Shown here piece after piece: positions 5,596 to 11,868 of a DNA stretch of 11,868 nt. The stretch lies in assembly GCA_023485185.1 (NCBI GenBank), contig JAMCZP010000154.1, positions 1 through 11,868 of the forward strand. The letters are read 5' to 3'. Each line of letters opens with the position of its first letter. Positions within the stretch are counted from its first letter, which is position 1. Origin of the DNA: Gammaproteobacteria bacterium (lineage in GTDB: Bacteria > Pseudomonadota > Gammaproteobacteria > Pseudomonadales > Halomonadaceae). Made by a program: the position numbers and the translations under genes. The notes below the pieces were generated by a model that saw only the letters and a list, made by a program, of their open reading frames with translations, did no database searches and was not told the origin of the DNA.

Positions 5596-8208
5596 ATGAA
5601 TACCCTCTACCGTAAACCACTGCCTGGCACGGAGCTTGAGTTTTTTGATGCTCGTGAGGCGGTGGAAGATATCCAGCCGGGTGCTTATGCCCAGCTGCCT
5701 TACACCTCTCGTGTGCTGGCGGAGCAATTAGTGCGCCGCTGCGAACCTGAACTGCTGACCGATGCGCTAAAGCAGCTGATTGAGCGCAAAAGCGACTTGG
5801 ATTTCCCTTGGTATCCGGCACGTGTGGTGTGCCACGACATTCTTGGTCAAACCGCATTGGTTGATTTGGCCGGGTTGCGTGATGCCATTGCCGAAAAGGG
5901 CGGCGATCCAGCCAAGGTCAATCCGGTGGTGCCTACCCAACTGATCGTCGACCACTCGTTAGCGGTGGAGCATGCAGGCTTTGAAGCGGGCGCCTTTGAG
6001 AAGAATCGCGCCATTGAAGATCGTCGCAACGATGACCGATTCCACTTTATTAATTGGACTAAGACGGCCTTTGAGAATGTCGATGTGATCCCACCCGGCA
6101 ATGGCATCATGCACCAGATTAATCTGGAGAAGATGTCACCGGTGGTCCAAAACCGCGACGGCATTGCCTACCCTGATACCTGTGTGGGCACCGACAGCCA
6201 TACTCCCATGGTGGATGCCCTCGGCGTGATCTCAGTTGGCGTGGGTGGCTTAGAAGCCGAAAGCGTGATGCTGGGTCGTGCCTCTATGATGCGCCTGCCG
6301 GACATCGTCGGCGTAGAGTTGACCGGCAAACTGCAGCCAGGGATCACGGGCACCGATATGGTGCTGGCAATTACCGAATTCCTGCGTAAAGAGCGTGTGG
6401 TAGGCGCTTACCTGGAGTTTTACGGTGAAGGTGCTGACGCGCTCACCATCGGTGATCGTGCGACGATTTCCAATATGACGCCGGAGTATGGAGCGACGGC
6501 GGCGATGTTCTACATCGACGGCCAAACCATCGATTACTTGAAGCTTACCGGCCGTGAAGATGAGCAGGTGGCGCTGGTAGAAACCTATGCCAAGCAAGCC
6601 GGCTTATGGGCCGATAGCTTGACTGAGGTTACCTACGAACGGGTGCTGACCTTTGATCTCTCTTCAGTGACGCGCACCTTAGCGGGGCCTTCCAATCCAC
6701 ATGCGCATTTGCCCACCTCTGAGCTGGTCCAGCGCGGTATTGCCGTTGGTCTGGATGCGGCACGCGCCGAAGAGAAAGCAGGCAGAATGCCGGACGGAGC
6801 GGTGATTATCGCGGCGATTACCAGTTGCACCAACACCTCTAATCCGCGCAATATGGTGGCGGCAGGGCTGATTGCCCGTAACGCCAATCGGCTTGGCTTA
6901 CTGCGTAAGCCGTGGGTTAAGTCGTCGCTGGCGCCGGGGTCGAAAACGGTCAAGATGTACCTGGAAGAAGCCGGTTTGATGAGCGAGCTGGAAAACCTCG
7001 GTTTTGGTGTAGTTGCTTATGCTTGCACCACCTGTAATGGGATGTCAGGCGCGCTTGATCCAAAAATTGAGCAGGAGGTTATTGAGCGTAATCTTTATGC
7101 CACCGCCGTGCTCTCCGGCAACCGTAACTTCGATGGCCGTATCCACCCCCATGCCCAGCAGGCCTTTTTGGCGTCACCGCCGTTGGTGGTCGCCTACGCC
7201 ATTGCGGGCACTATACGGTTTGATATCGAAAAAGATGTGCTGGGTATCGACCAAGCGGGTAATCCCGTTACGTTGAAAGACATCTGGCCTGCCGATGAAG
7301 AGATTGATGCGATTGTGAAGGCATCGGTTAAGCCGGAACAGTTTCGACAAACCTACATTCCGATGTTCGATCTGGATAAGAGTGCCCGCACCCAGGTGAG
7401 CCCGCTGTATGAGTGGCGACCCCAGAGCACCTATATTCGTCGCCCACCTTACTGGGAAGGCAATATGGCAAAAGTGCGCACCTTGAAGGGCATGCGGCCA
7501 CTGGCGATTCTGCCGGACAATATCACCACCGATCACCTGTCGCCTTCCAATGCTATTCAGCTGAACAGCGCCGCGGGCGAGTATCTGGCCAAAATGGGCG
7601 TTCCAGAGGAGGACTTTAACTCCTACGCCACCCACCGTGGCGATCATCTCACCGCTCAGCGGGCTACGTTTGCGAATCCGAAACTGTTTAATGAGATGGT
7701 GCGCGATGCCGACGGCGTGGTGCAGCAAGGCTCGTTGGCGCGTGTAGAGCCTGAGGGCGCAGTGACCCGGATGTGGGAAGCCATTGAAACCTATATGGCG
7801 CGTAAGCAGCCGCTAATTATTATTGCCGGTGCGGATTATGGTCAGGGTTCCTCAAGGGACTGGGCAGCCAAAGGGGTGGCGCTGGCGGGCGTAGAAGCGA
7901 TTGCCGCTGAAGGCTTTGAGCGTATTCACCGCACCAACCTGATTGGCATGGGCGTCATGCCGCTGGAGTTTATGCCAGGCACCACCCGCATGACATTAGG
8001 TTTAAATGGCACTGAAACGTTTGACGTCGAAGGTACGGCTTCTCCAGGCGCAGTACTGACGCTGGTCATTCATCGCAAATCGGGCGAAAGCGAGCGTGTA
8101 GCGGTGAAGTGCCGACTGGATACCGCCGAGGAGGTATCGATTTACACTGCCGGTGGTGTACTGCAACGTTTTGCTCAGGACTTTCTCGAATCCACCAGCG
8201 CTGCGTAG
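5596..8208 (+). CDS. acnD: Fe/S-dependent 2-methylisocitrate/2-methylcitrate dehydratase (aconitase family)
   Basis: An 870-residue aconitase-family protein. AcnD dehydrates 2-methylcitrate to a 2-methylaconitate isomer that needs PrpF before rehydration, so the pair substitutes for PrpD. The cluster cysteines are visible as Cys411 in ITSCTNTSNP and Cys477/Cys480 in YACTTCNGMSG, with the same 66-residue spacing as in E. coli AcnA. CVGTDSHTPM lies near 195-204, and the swivel domain carries GADYGQGSSRDWAAKG (745-760). ATG 5596 matches the AcnD N-terminus (MNTLYRKPLPGTELEFFDA). In-frame TTG 5551 and GTG 5581 are possible, but 5551 lies in the terminator loop. The ribosome site is poor. The adjacent prpF separates it from housekeeping AcnA. 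Coupled to prpF by a 15-bp gap. Confidence 0.94.
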   Translation: MNTLYRKPLPGTELEFFDAREAVEDIQPGAYAQLPYTSRVLAEQLVRRCEPELLTDALKQLIERKSDLDFPWYPARVVCHDILGQTALVDLAGLRDAIAEKGGDPAKVNPVVPTQLIVDHSLAVEHAGFEAGAFEKNRAIEDRRNDDRFHFINWTKTAFENVDVIPPGNGIMHQINLEKMSPVVQNRDGIAYPDTCVGTDSHTPMVDALGVISVGVGGLEAESVMLGRASMMRLPDIVGVELTGKLQPGITGTDMVLAITEFLRKERVVGAYLEFYGEGADALTIGDRATISNMTPEYGATAAMFYIDGQTIDYLKLTGREDEQVALVETYAKQAGLWADSLTEVTYERVLTFDLSSVTRTLAGPSNPHAHLPTSELVQRGIAVGLDAARAEEKAGRMPDGAVIIAAITSCTNTSNPRNMVAAGLIARNANRLGLLRKPWVKSSLAPGSKTVKMYLEEAGLMSELENLGFGVVAYACTTCNGMSGALDPKIEQEVIERNLYATAVLSGNRNFDGRIHPHAQQAFLASPPLVVAYAIAGTIRFDIEKDVLGIDQAGNPVTLKDIWPADEEIDAIVKASVKPEQFRQTYIPMFDLDKSARTQVSPLYEWRPQSTYIRRPPYWEGNMAKVRTLKGMRPLAILPDNITTDHLSPSNAIQLNSAAGEYLAKMGVPEEDFNSYATHRGDHLTAQRATFANPKLFNEMVRDADGVVQQGSLARVEPEGAVTRMWEAIETYMARKQPLIIIAGADYGQGSSRDWAAKGVALAGVEAIAAEGFERIHRTNLIGMGVMPLEFMPGTTRMTLGLNGTETFDVEGTASPGAVLTLVIHRKSGESERVAVKCRLDTAEEVSIYTAGGVLQRFAQDFLESTSAA

Positions 8209-8223
8209 CCGGAGACAATATTC

Positions 8224-9402
8224 ATGCCTTATGCACCTCAGATTAAAATTCCAGCGACTTATATGCGTGGCGGTACCAGTAAAGGGGTGTTTTTTAAGCT
8301 CAGTGATTTACCCGAAGCAGCTCAAAAGCCTGGCTCTGCACGGGATAAATTACTGCTACGGGTGATAGGCAGCCCCGACCCTTATGAAAAACAGATTGAT
8401 GGTATGGGGGCGGCGACCTCAAGTACCAGCAAAGCGGTGATTCTGTCTAAAGGTGAATCAGCCGATCACGATGTGGATTACCTGTTTGGCCAGGTCTCCA
8501 TTGATAAGCCTTTTGTGGATTGGAGCGGTAACTGCGGCAATCTTTCGGCGGCGGTCGGTCCCTTTGCCATTAGCAATGGCTTGGTGGCTCCCGAGCGGAT
8601 TCCTGAAAATGGGGTAGTGGAGGTCCGAATCTGGCAGGTGAATATCCAGAAAACGATCATATCCCAAGTGCCCATTGTTAATGGAGAAGTGCAGGAGACC
8701 GGTGATTTTGAGTTGGATGGCGTGACGTTCCCGGCTGCCGAAATTCCGGTCGCCTTTATGGATCCGGCTGACGGCGAGGGGGCTATTTTTCCCACCGGTA
8801 ATGTCATCGAGGGCCTGGACGTGCCGGGTGTCGGAACGCTGAAAGCGACCTTGATCAATGCGGGCATACCAACGGTGTTTATTAACGCCGCCGATATTGG
8901 CTACACCGGCACAGAGCTTCAAGATGCCATCAACAGCGATAGCAAAGCGCTGGCGATGTTTGAAACCATTCGTGCCTATGGCGCTGTACAGATGGGACTA
9001 ATCAGTGACATTAGTGAAGCCACTCAGCGCCAGCACACTCCCAAAGTAGCTTTTGTAGGACCGCCTGCGGATTACATTTCATCAAGCGGTAAAAGCGTGC
9101 AGGCTGCTGATATCGATCTGCTGGTGCGGGCGCTCTCAATGGGCAAACTGCACCATGCCATGATGGGAACCGCAGCCGTGGCGATTGCCGCCGCTGCAGC
9201 GATTGAGGGCACACTGGTAAACCTGGCCGCAGGGGGAGGTAAGCGCAACGCTGTCACTTTCGGGCACCCCTCAGGCAGCCTTCGGGTTGGCGCAGAAGCA
9301 AGCTTGGTAGAGGGGCGCTGGCATATCGAACAGGCAGTGATGAGCCGCAGCGCACGAGTGTTAATGGAGGGTGTCGTTCGTATACCCGGAGACAGCTTTT
9401 AG
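8224..9402 (+). CDS. prpF: 2-methylaconitate cis-trans isomerase
   Basis: A 392-residue protein of the PrpF family (diaminopimelate epimerase-like fold). It isomerises the 2-methylaconitate made by AcnD so that it can be hydrated to 2-methylisocitrate. Visible features are the N-terminal YMRGGTSKGVFF (13-24), DGMGAATSSTSKAVIL (59-74) with Lys70, and DWSGNCGNLSAAVGPFAI (99-116) with Cys104. Lys70 and Cys104 correspond, with a constant shift of three, to the active-site Lys73 and Cys107 that I recall for Shewanella PrpF. The C-terminal half has the glycine-rich GHPSGSLRVGAE. A ribosome site (GGAGA, 8211-8215) lies 8 bp before the ATG, just after the acnD stop, so the two are probably translated from one mRNA. 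No defects seen. Confidence 0.95.
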   Translation: MPYAPQIKIPATYMRGGTSKGVFFKLSDLPEAAQKPGSARDKLLLRVIGSPDPYEKQIDGMGAATSSTSKAVILSKGESADHDVDYLFGQVSIDKPFVDWSGNCGNLSAAVGPFAISNGLVAPERIPENGVVEVRIWQVNIQKTIISQVPIVNGEVQETGDFELDGVTFPAAEIPVAFMDPADGEGAIFPTGNVIEGLDVPGVGTLKATLINAGIPTVFINAADIGYTGTELQDAINSDSKALAMFETIRAYGAVQMGLISDISEATQRQHTPKVAFVGPPADYISSSGKSVQAADIDLLVRALSMGKLHHAMMGTAAVAIAAAAAIEGTLVNLAAGGGKRNAVTFGHPSGSLRVGAEASLVEGRWHIEQAVMSRSARVLMEGVVRIPGDSF

Positions 9403-9411
9403 ACCATACTG

Positions 9412-9449
9412 AATGGGTGGTCATAAAGTGAATGGGTGGACATAAAGAA
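9412..9449 (+). repeat. 19-bp tandem duplication in the prpF-prpD gap
   Basis: Two adjacent 19-bp units (9412-9430 and 9431-9449) share AATGGGTGG(T/A)CATAAAG and differ at three positions. Each contains an ATG followed by codons for GlyGlyHisLys. The second copy's ATG (9432) is in frame with prpD, while the first copy's ATG (9413) opens a 10-codon frame ending at TAA 9443-9445. The second unit overlaps the start of the prpD ribosome site. It looks like a recent local duplication. Confidence 0.85.
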
Positions 9450-9454
9450 GGAGG
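9448..9454 (+). promoter_or_regulatory. Strong ribosome binding site that fixes the prpD start
   Basis: AAGGAGG lies 4 bp before ATG 9459 and selects that codon over the in-frame ATG at 9432, which has no such site and lies inside the tandem repeat. Confidence 0.75.
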
Positions 9455-9458
9455 CACC

Positions 9459-10943
9459 ATGTCAGCCACATCCGAAACCAATGAGCGCCCCGATTACGAT
9501 CCTGAGTTGCAGGTTATTGCCGACTATGTGCTCAATTATCAGGTGGAATCCGATGAGGCTTTGGAAACTGCTCGCTACTGCCTGATGGACACGCTGGGCT
9601 GCGGGCTGCTGGCGCTGCGTTTTCCTGAGTGTACTAAGCACCTTGGGCCGATAGTGGAAGGCACCGTAGTGCCGTTTGGGGCGCGAGTGCCGGGTACCTC
9701 GCTACGCCTTGATCCGGTTAAAGCGGCGTGGGATATCGGCTGTATCATTCGCTGGTTGGATTATAATGATACTTGGCTCGCCGCCGAGTGGGGCCACCCC
9801 TCCGATAATCTTGGTGCGATACTCGCCGTGGCCGACCATCTCTCCCAGCGGCGGGTTGCGCAAGGCGAAGCGCCACTGGTGATGCGTGATGTGCTCAACG
9901 CAATGATTATGGCTCATGAGATTCAGGGCATACTGGCGCTGGAGAATAGCTTCAATCGCGTTGGTCTTGATCACGTGGTGCTGGTGAAAGTCGCCTCTAC
10001 TGCGGTGGCCGCTAAACTATTGGGCGCTAATCGTGAGCAACTTCTCTCAGCGCTCTCTCACGCTTGGGTTGATGGACAAAGCCTGCGCACCTATCGCCAT
10101 GCGCCCAATGCAGGTTCGCGGAAAAGCTGGGCTGCAGGGGATGCTACCTCAAGAGGTGTACGCTTAGCAGATATCGCCTTGCGCGGTGAAATGGGCATTC
10201 CCAGCGCCCTGTCGGCGGCCCAGTGGGGGTTCTACGATGTGTTGTTCAGCCATGCCAGTAAAGATTTAAGCTTGAAGCCGGAGGCTGATCGCCGGCTACG
10301 CTTCCAGCGTGAATTTGGCAGTTACGTGATGGAGAATATTTTGTTTAAGATCTCCTTTCCCGCTGAGTTTCATGCTCAAACGGCTTGTGAAGCCGCTGTG
10401 CTGCTCCACCCGCAAGTGAAAGATCGCTTAGCCGAGATCGATAAGATTGTCCTCACCACCCACGATTCGGCGATTCGGATTATTTCCAAAACGGGTGCGC
10501 TCGCCAACCCGGCGGATAGGGACCACTGCTTACAATACATGACCGCGGTACCGCTTATCTTTGGTGCGCTGACCGCCGAGCACTATGAAGATAGCTTTCA
10601 TGCAGCTCATCCGCTGATAGATGAGCTGCGTAACAAAATGGTGGTGAAGGCAAGTAGCGAGTATTCGGCGGATTATCACGACCCTGAAAAACGCTCTATT
10701 GCCAATGCAGTACAGGTGTTTTACAGCGACGGGAGTGCGACTGATCAAGTGGCAGTAGAGTACCCTGTGGGCCATCGCCGTCGCCGGGAAGAAGGAGTGC
10801 CGCTATTAGTCGATAAATTTGAGCGCCATTTAGCCACTCGGTTTCCGTCAAGTCACAGTCAAAAAATCGCAGAACTGTGCAGCCATCAGACAGTGCTTGA
10901 GGCGGTGCCGGTACACAAATTTATGGATTTATGGATGATTTAA
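9459..10943 (+). CDS. prpD: 2-methylcitrate dehydratase
   Basis: A 494-residue protein of the MmgE/PrpD family (E. coli PrpD is 483). It dehydrates 2-methylcitrate to 2-cis-methylaconitate without an Fe/S cluster, in the cytoplasm. Recognisable stretches are the N-terminal [29 protein letters not shown] helix region, [28 protein letters not shown] (about 102-129), [35 protein letters not shown] (about 201-235), and [13 protein letters not shown] (about 299-311). The last gene of the operon, 56 bp after prpF, followed by a long hairpin. The first ATG at 9432 would add nine residues encoded by a duplicated segment and was not chosen. Having both PrpD and AcnD/PrpF is usual in Pseudomonas-type prp operons; PrpD may act on one stereoisomer or provide an iron-independent route, which is inference. 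Confidence 0.95.
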   Translation: MSATSETNERPDYDPELQVIADYVLNYQVESDEALETARYCLMDTLGCGLLALRFPECTKHLGPIVEGTVVPFGARVPGTSLRLDPVKAAWDIGCIIRWLDYNDTWLAAEWGHPSDNLGAILAVADHLSQRRVAQGEAPLVMRDVLNAMIMAHEIQGILALENSFNRVGLDHVVLVKVASTAVAAKLLGANREQLLSALSHAWVDGQSLRTYRHAPNAGSRKSWAAGDATSRGVRLADIALRGEMGIPSALSAAQWGFYDVLFSHASKDLSLKPEADRRLRFQREFGSYVMENILFKISFPAEFHAQTACEAAVLLHPQVKDRLAEIDKIVLTTHDSAIRIISKTGALANPADRDHCLQYMTAVPLIFGALTAEHYEDSFHAAHPLIDELRNKMVVKASSEYSADYHDPEKRSIANAVQVFYSDGSATDQVAVEYPVGHRRRREEGVPLLVDKFERHLATRFPSSHSQKIAELCSHQTVLEAVPVHKFMDLWMI

Positions 10944-10953
10944 AGCGGGCATA

Positions 10954-10992
10954 AACAACACCCGGTGCGCATAAGCACTACCGGGTGTTGTT
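10954..10992 (+). terminator. Operon-end hairpin after prpD
   Basis: A perfect 13-bp stem (AACAACACCCGGT 10954-10966 with ACCGGGTGTTGTT 10980-10992) with a 13-nt loop begins 10 bp after the prpD stop codon. It is followed by GTGTTT, a weak T-run. The long stem and position make it the likely transcription stop or mRNA end of the prp operon. Confidence 0.75.
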
Positions 10993-11009
10993 GTGTTTAC
11001 AGAAAGATC

Positions 11010-11065
11010 CCTCCTCACTGGTGTGGAATCATTCCTGCCAGTCTGACAGCTACACCAGTGGGAGG
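11010..11065. repeat. Long inverted repeat downstream of comEA
   Basis: CCTCC-T-CACTGGTGT (11010-11024) pairs with ACACCAGTG-GGAGG (11052-11065), a 14-bp stem with one bulged T (11015). The 27-nt loop itself contains GGAATCATTCC. It lies downstream of both prpD and comEA. On the minus strand it is followed by a short T-rich stretch, so it could terminate comEA transcription. It could also be a dispersed intergenic element or part of a structured RNA. It is not a coding sequence I recognise. Confidence 0.65.
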
Positions 11066-11077
11066 TGGCTTCAGCTC

Positions 11078-11116
11078 GCGACGATTGTCGCTTCTCACCT
11101 GATTCTTGAAAGGTGA
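11078..11116. repeat. Two further small hairpins before the comEA 3' end
   Basis: GCGAC (11078-11082) pairs with GTCGC (11087-11091) around a 4-nt loop. TCACCT (11095-11100) pairs with AGGTGA (11111-11116) around a 10-nt loop. Together with the larger repeat to the left they fill most of the gap between prpD and comEA. Role unknown; the second could be a terminator-like stem for comEA but lacks a T-run on either strand. Confidence 0.5.
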
Positions 11117-11130
11117 TCCTTCAAAGATGG

Positions 11131-11418
11131 CTATTCAAATGTTACCTGATCTCGCATACGGTCCACAGTGGCATTCCCAATACCGCTAACTCGGGTGAGG
11201 TCGTCAGCGTTTTCAAAAGCACCGTTTGTTTCACGCTCTTCAATGATCGCTTCGGCTCTACTTGGACCAATGCCAGGTAGTTCGGCCAATAGTTCAGCAT
11301 CTGCAGTGTTCACATTGATGGGTGCCATGTCTTGCGCCAGAACGCCACTGGAAAAACCTAAACTAACGCTAAGTAGGACCGCAGCCAGCATTCCTTTAAG
11401 TGTCATTTTCATTTTCAT
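11131..11418 (-). CDS. comEA: ComEA-like secreted helix-hairpin-helix DNA-binding protein
   Basis: A 95-residue small exported protein. The N-terminus is a clear signal peptide: basic MKMKMTLK, a hydrophobic core (about 10-23) and a likely cleavage after VLA at residue 28. The mature part is the ComEA helix-hairpin-helix repeat, starting INVNTA (34-39), with the first hairpin LPGIGPSRAEAII (47-59) and the second VSGIGNATVDRM (77-88). In naturally competent bacteria such proteins bind incoming double-stranded DNA in the periplasm. Length and layout fit the Gram-negative ComEA type. No other competence genes are visible, so a role in DNA uptake is inferred from family only. AAAGGA (11427-11432, opposite strand) lies 8 bp before the ATG. 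In-frame ATGs two and four codons later are alternatives. The gene is divergent from pyrF. Confidence 0.88.
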   Translation of the reverse strand: MKMKMTLKGMLAAVLLSVSLGFSSGVLAQDMAPINVNTADAELLAELPGIGPSRAEAIIEERETNGAFENADDLTRVSGIGNATVDRMRDQVTFE

Positions 11419-11687
11419 TTTCGAGATCCTTTAATGACGGTTGGTAATAAAGGTACATGCGCGAGTTCCAGCAGTGAGAGGTGCGCCACATCAGGCGTTA
11501 AGTCTGAGCAAAGTGAACGTCGCAGCACTGTTAACTTAACTTTATAACCTGAATGATTCTGTAAGTGATCTACGACAGTATTTGTAAGTTTTTAGCTATA
11601 GAGGTATGGCAAAAGGCTTACATCTTAAGGCAGCGATAACAGAGGGCAGGCTGATATACTTGTCAAAAACCTATTTGGAGTACTGTT
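11419..11687. other. Divergent intergenic region comEA-pyrF
   Basis: 269 bp separate two divergent genes. The only well-formed signal is an extended -10 box for pyrF at 11652-11660. For comEA, TATAAA on the minus strand (11541-11546) is a possible -10 without a good -35. No open frame, RNA gene or operator was recognised. Confidence 0.5.
11652..11660 (+). promoter_or_regulatory. Extended -10 promoter element of pyrF
   Basis: TGATATACT is an extended -10 hexamer (TGn-TATACT) placed 27 bp before the pyrF start. No good -35 is seen, as expected for this promoter class. It would give a leader of about 20 nt that includes the GGAG ribosome site at 11677-11680. Confidence 0.5.
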
Positions 11688-11868
11688 GTGGCAACTGATT
11701 CCCCACTGATTATTGCGTTAGATTATCCTTCGCTGGACGCCGCACTCTGCATGGCGGATCAACTAGACCCTGCTCGATGCAGGGTTAAAGTGGGTAAAGA
11801 GTTGTTTACCCGTAGTGGACCAGCAGTGCTTGAAGCCCTTCATGGACGTGGGTTTGAGGTGTTTTTAG
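11688..11868 (+). CDS. pyrF: Orotidine 5'-phosphate decarboxylase (partial, N-terminal 60 residues)
   Basis: The frame from GTG 11688 runs off the right edge. OMP decarboxylase converts OMP to UMP, the last step of pyrimidine synthesis. The visible part matches the start of bacterial Pyr[15 protein letters not shown] (7-20) with Asp12 of the first barrel strand, [21 protein letters not shown] (31-51) with Lys37 of the KVGKE motif, and GRGFEVFL just before the expected catalytic DLKFHDIPNT, which lies outside the window. GTG is chosen because GGAG (11677-11680) lies 7 bp upstream and no earlier in-frame start is supported. The TTTTTAG at the window end is not a stop in this frame (TTT TTA G). 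Confidence 0.93.
   Translation, partial: MATDSPLIIALDYPSLDAALCMADQLDPARCRVKVGKELFTRSGPAVLEALHGRGFEVFL

Noticed and set aside
11107..11118. Resemblance of the minus-strand GGATCACC (with TTTC after it) to the 16S rRNA 3' end.
   Set aside because: Only about eight bases match and no other rRNA sequence surrounds them; they are part of a small hairpin.
11862..11868. Apparent TAG at the window end as an early stop making pyrF a pseudogene.
   Set aside because: In the pyrF frame the last bases read TTT TTA G, so the frame is still open at the edge.

Overview
The window comes from a gammaproteobacterium. The mid-50s G+C impression, the protein sequences and the gene order suggest Halomonadaceae (Halomonas or Vreelandella) or a relative in the Pseudomonas/Oceanospirillales group. 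That placement is an inference from family resemblance, not from a search.

Left part (1-2311): the end of an unidentified plus-strand gene converges on two minus-strand genes. One is a short PAPS-reductase-like protein (cysH family) and the other is pabB, for p-aminobenzoate/folate synthesis.

Centre (2500-10992): a complete 2-methylcitrate cycle operon, all on the plus strand, in the order gntR regulator, prpB, prpC, acnD, prpF, prpD. This is the order I recall for Pseudomonas-type prp loci. PrpC condenses propionyl-CoA with oxaloacetate to 2-methylcitrate. AcnD with PrpF, and in parallel PrpD, dehydrate and isomerise it towards 2-methylisocitrate. PrpB cleaves that to pyruvate and succinate. 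The locus therefore detoxifies and uses propionate or propionyl-CoA. A perfect 12-bp palindrome sits just downstream of candidate promoter hexamers, immediately before the preferred regulator start, and is the best candidate operator. A strong hairpin plus T-run lies between prpC and acnD, and a larger hairpin closes the operon after prpD.

Right part (10993-11868): a stretch with three successive inverted repeats, a minus-strand ComEA-like secreted helix-hairpin-helix protein, a 269-bp divergent intergenic region, and the start of pyrF running off the edge.

Most of the window is ordinary metabolism. I found no new defence, mobile or regulatory system. The points most worth checking are the abridged CysH-like protein, the structured stretch at 11010-11116, the terminator inside the prp operon, and two small tandem repeats in operon gaps.
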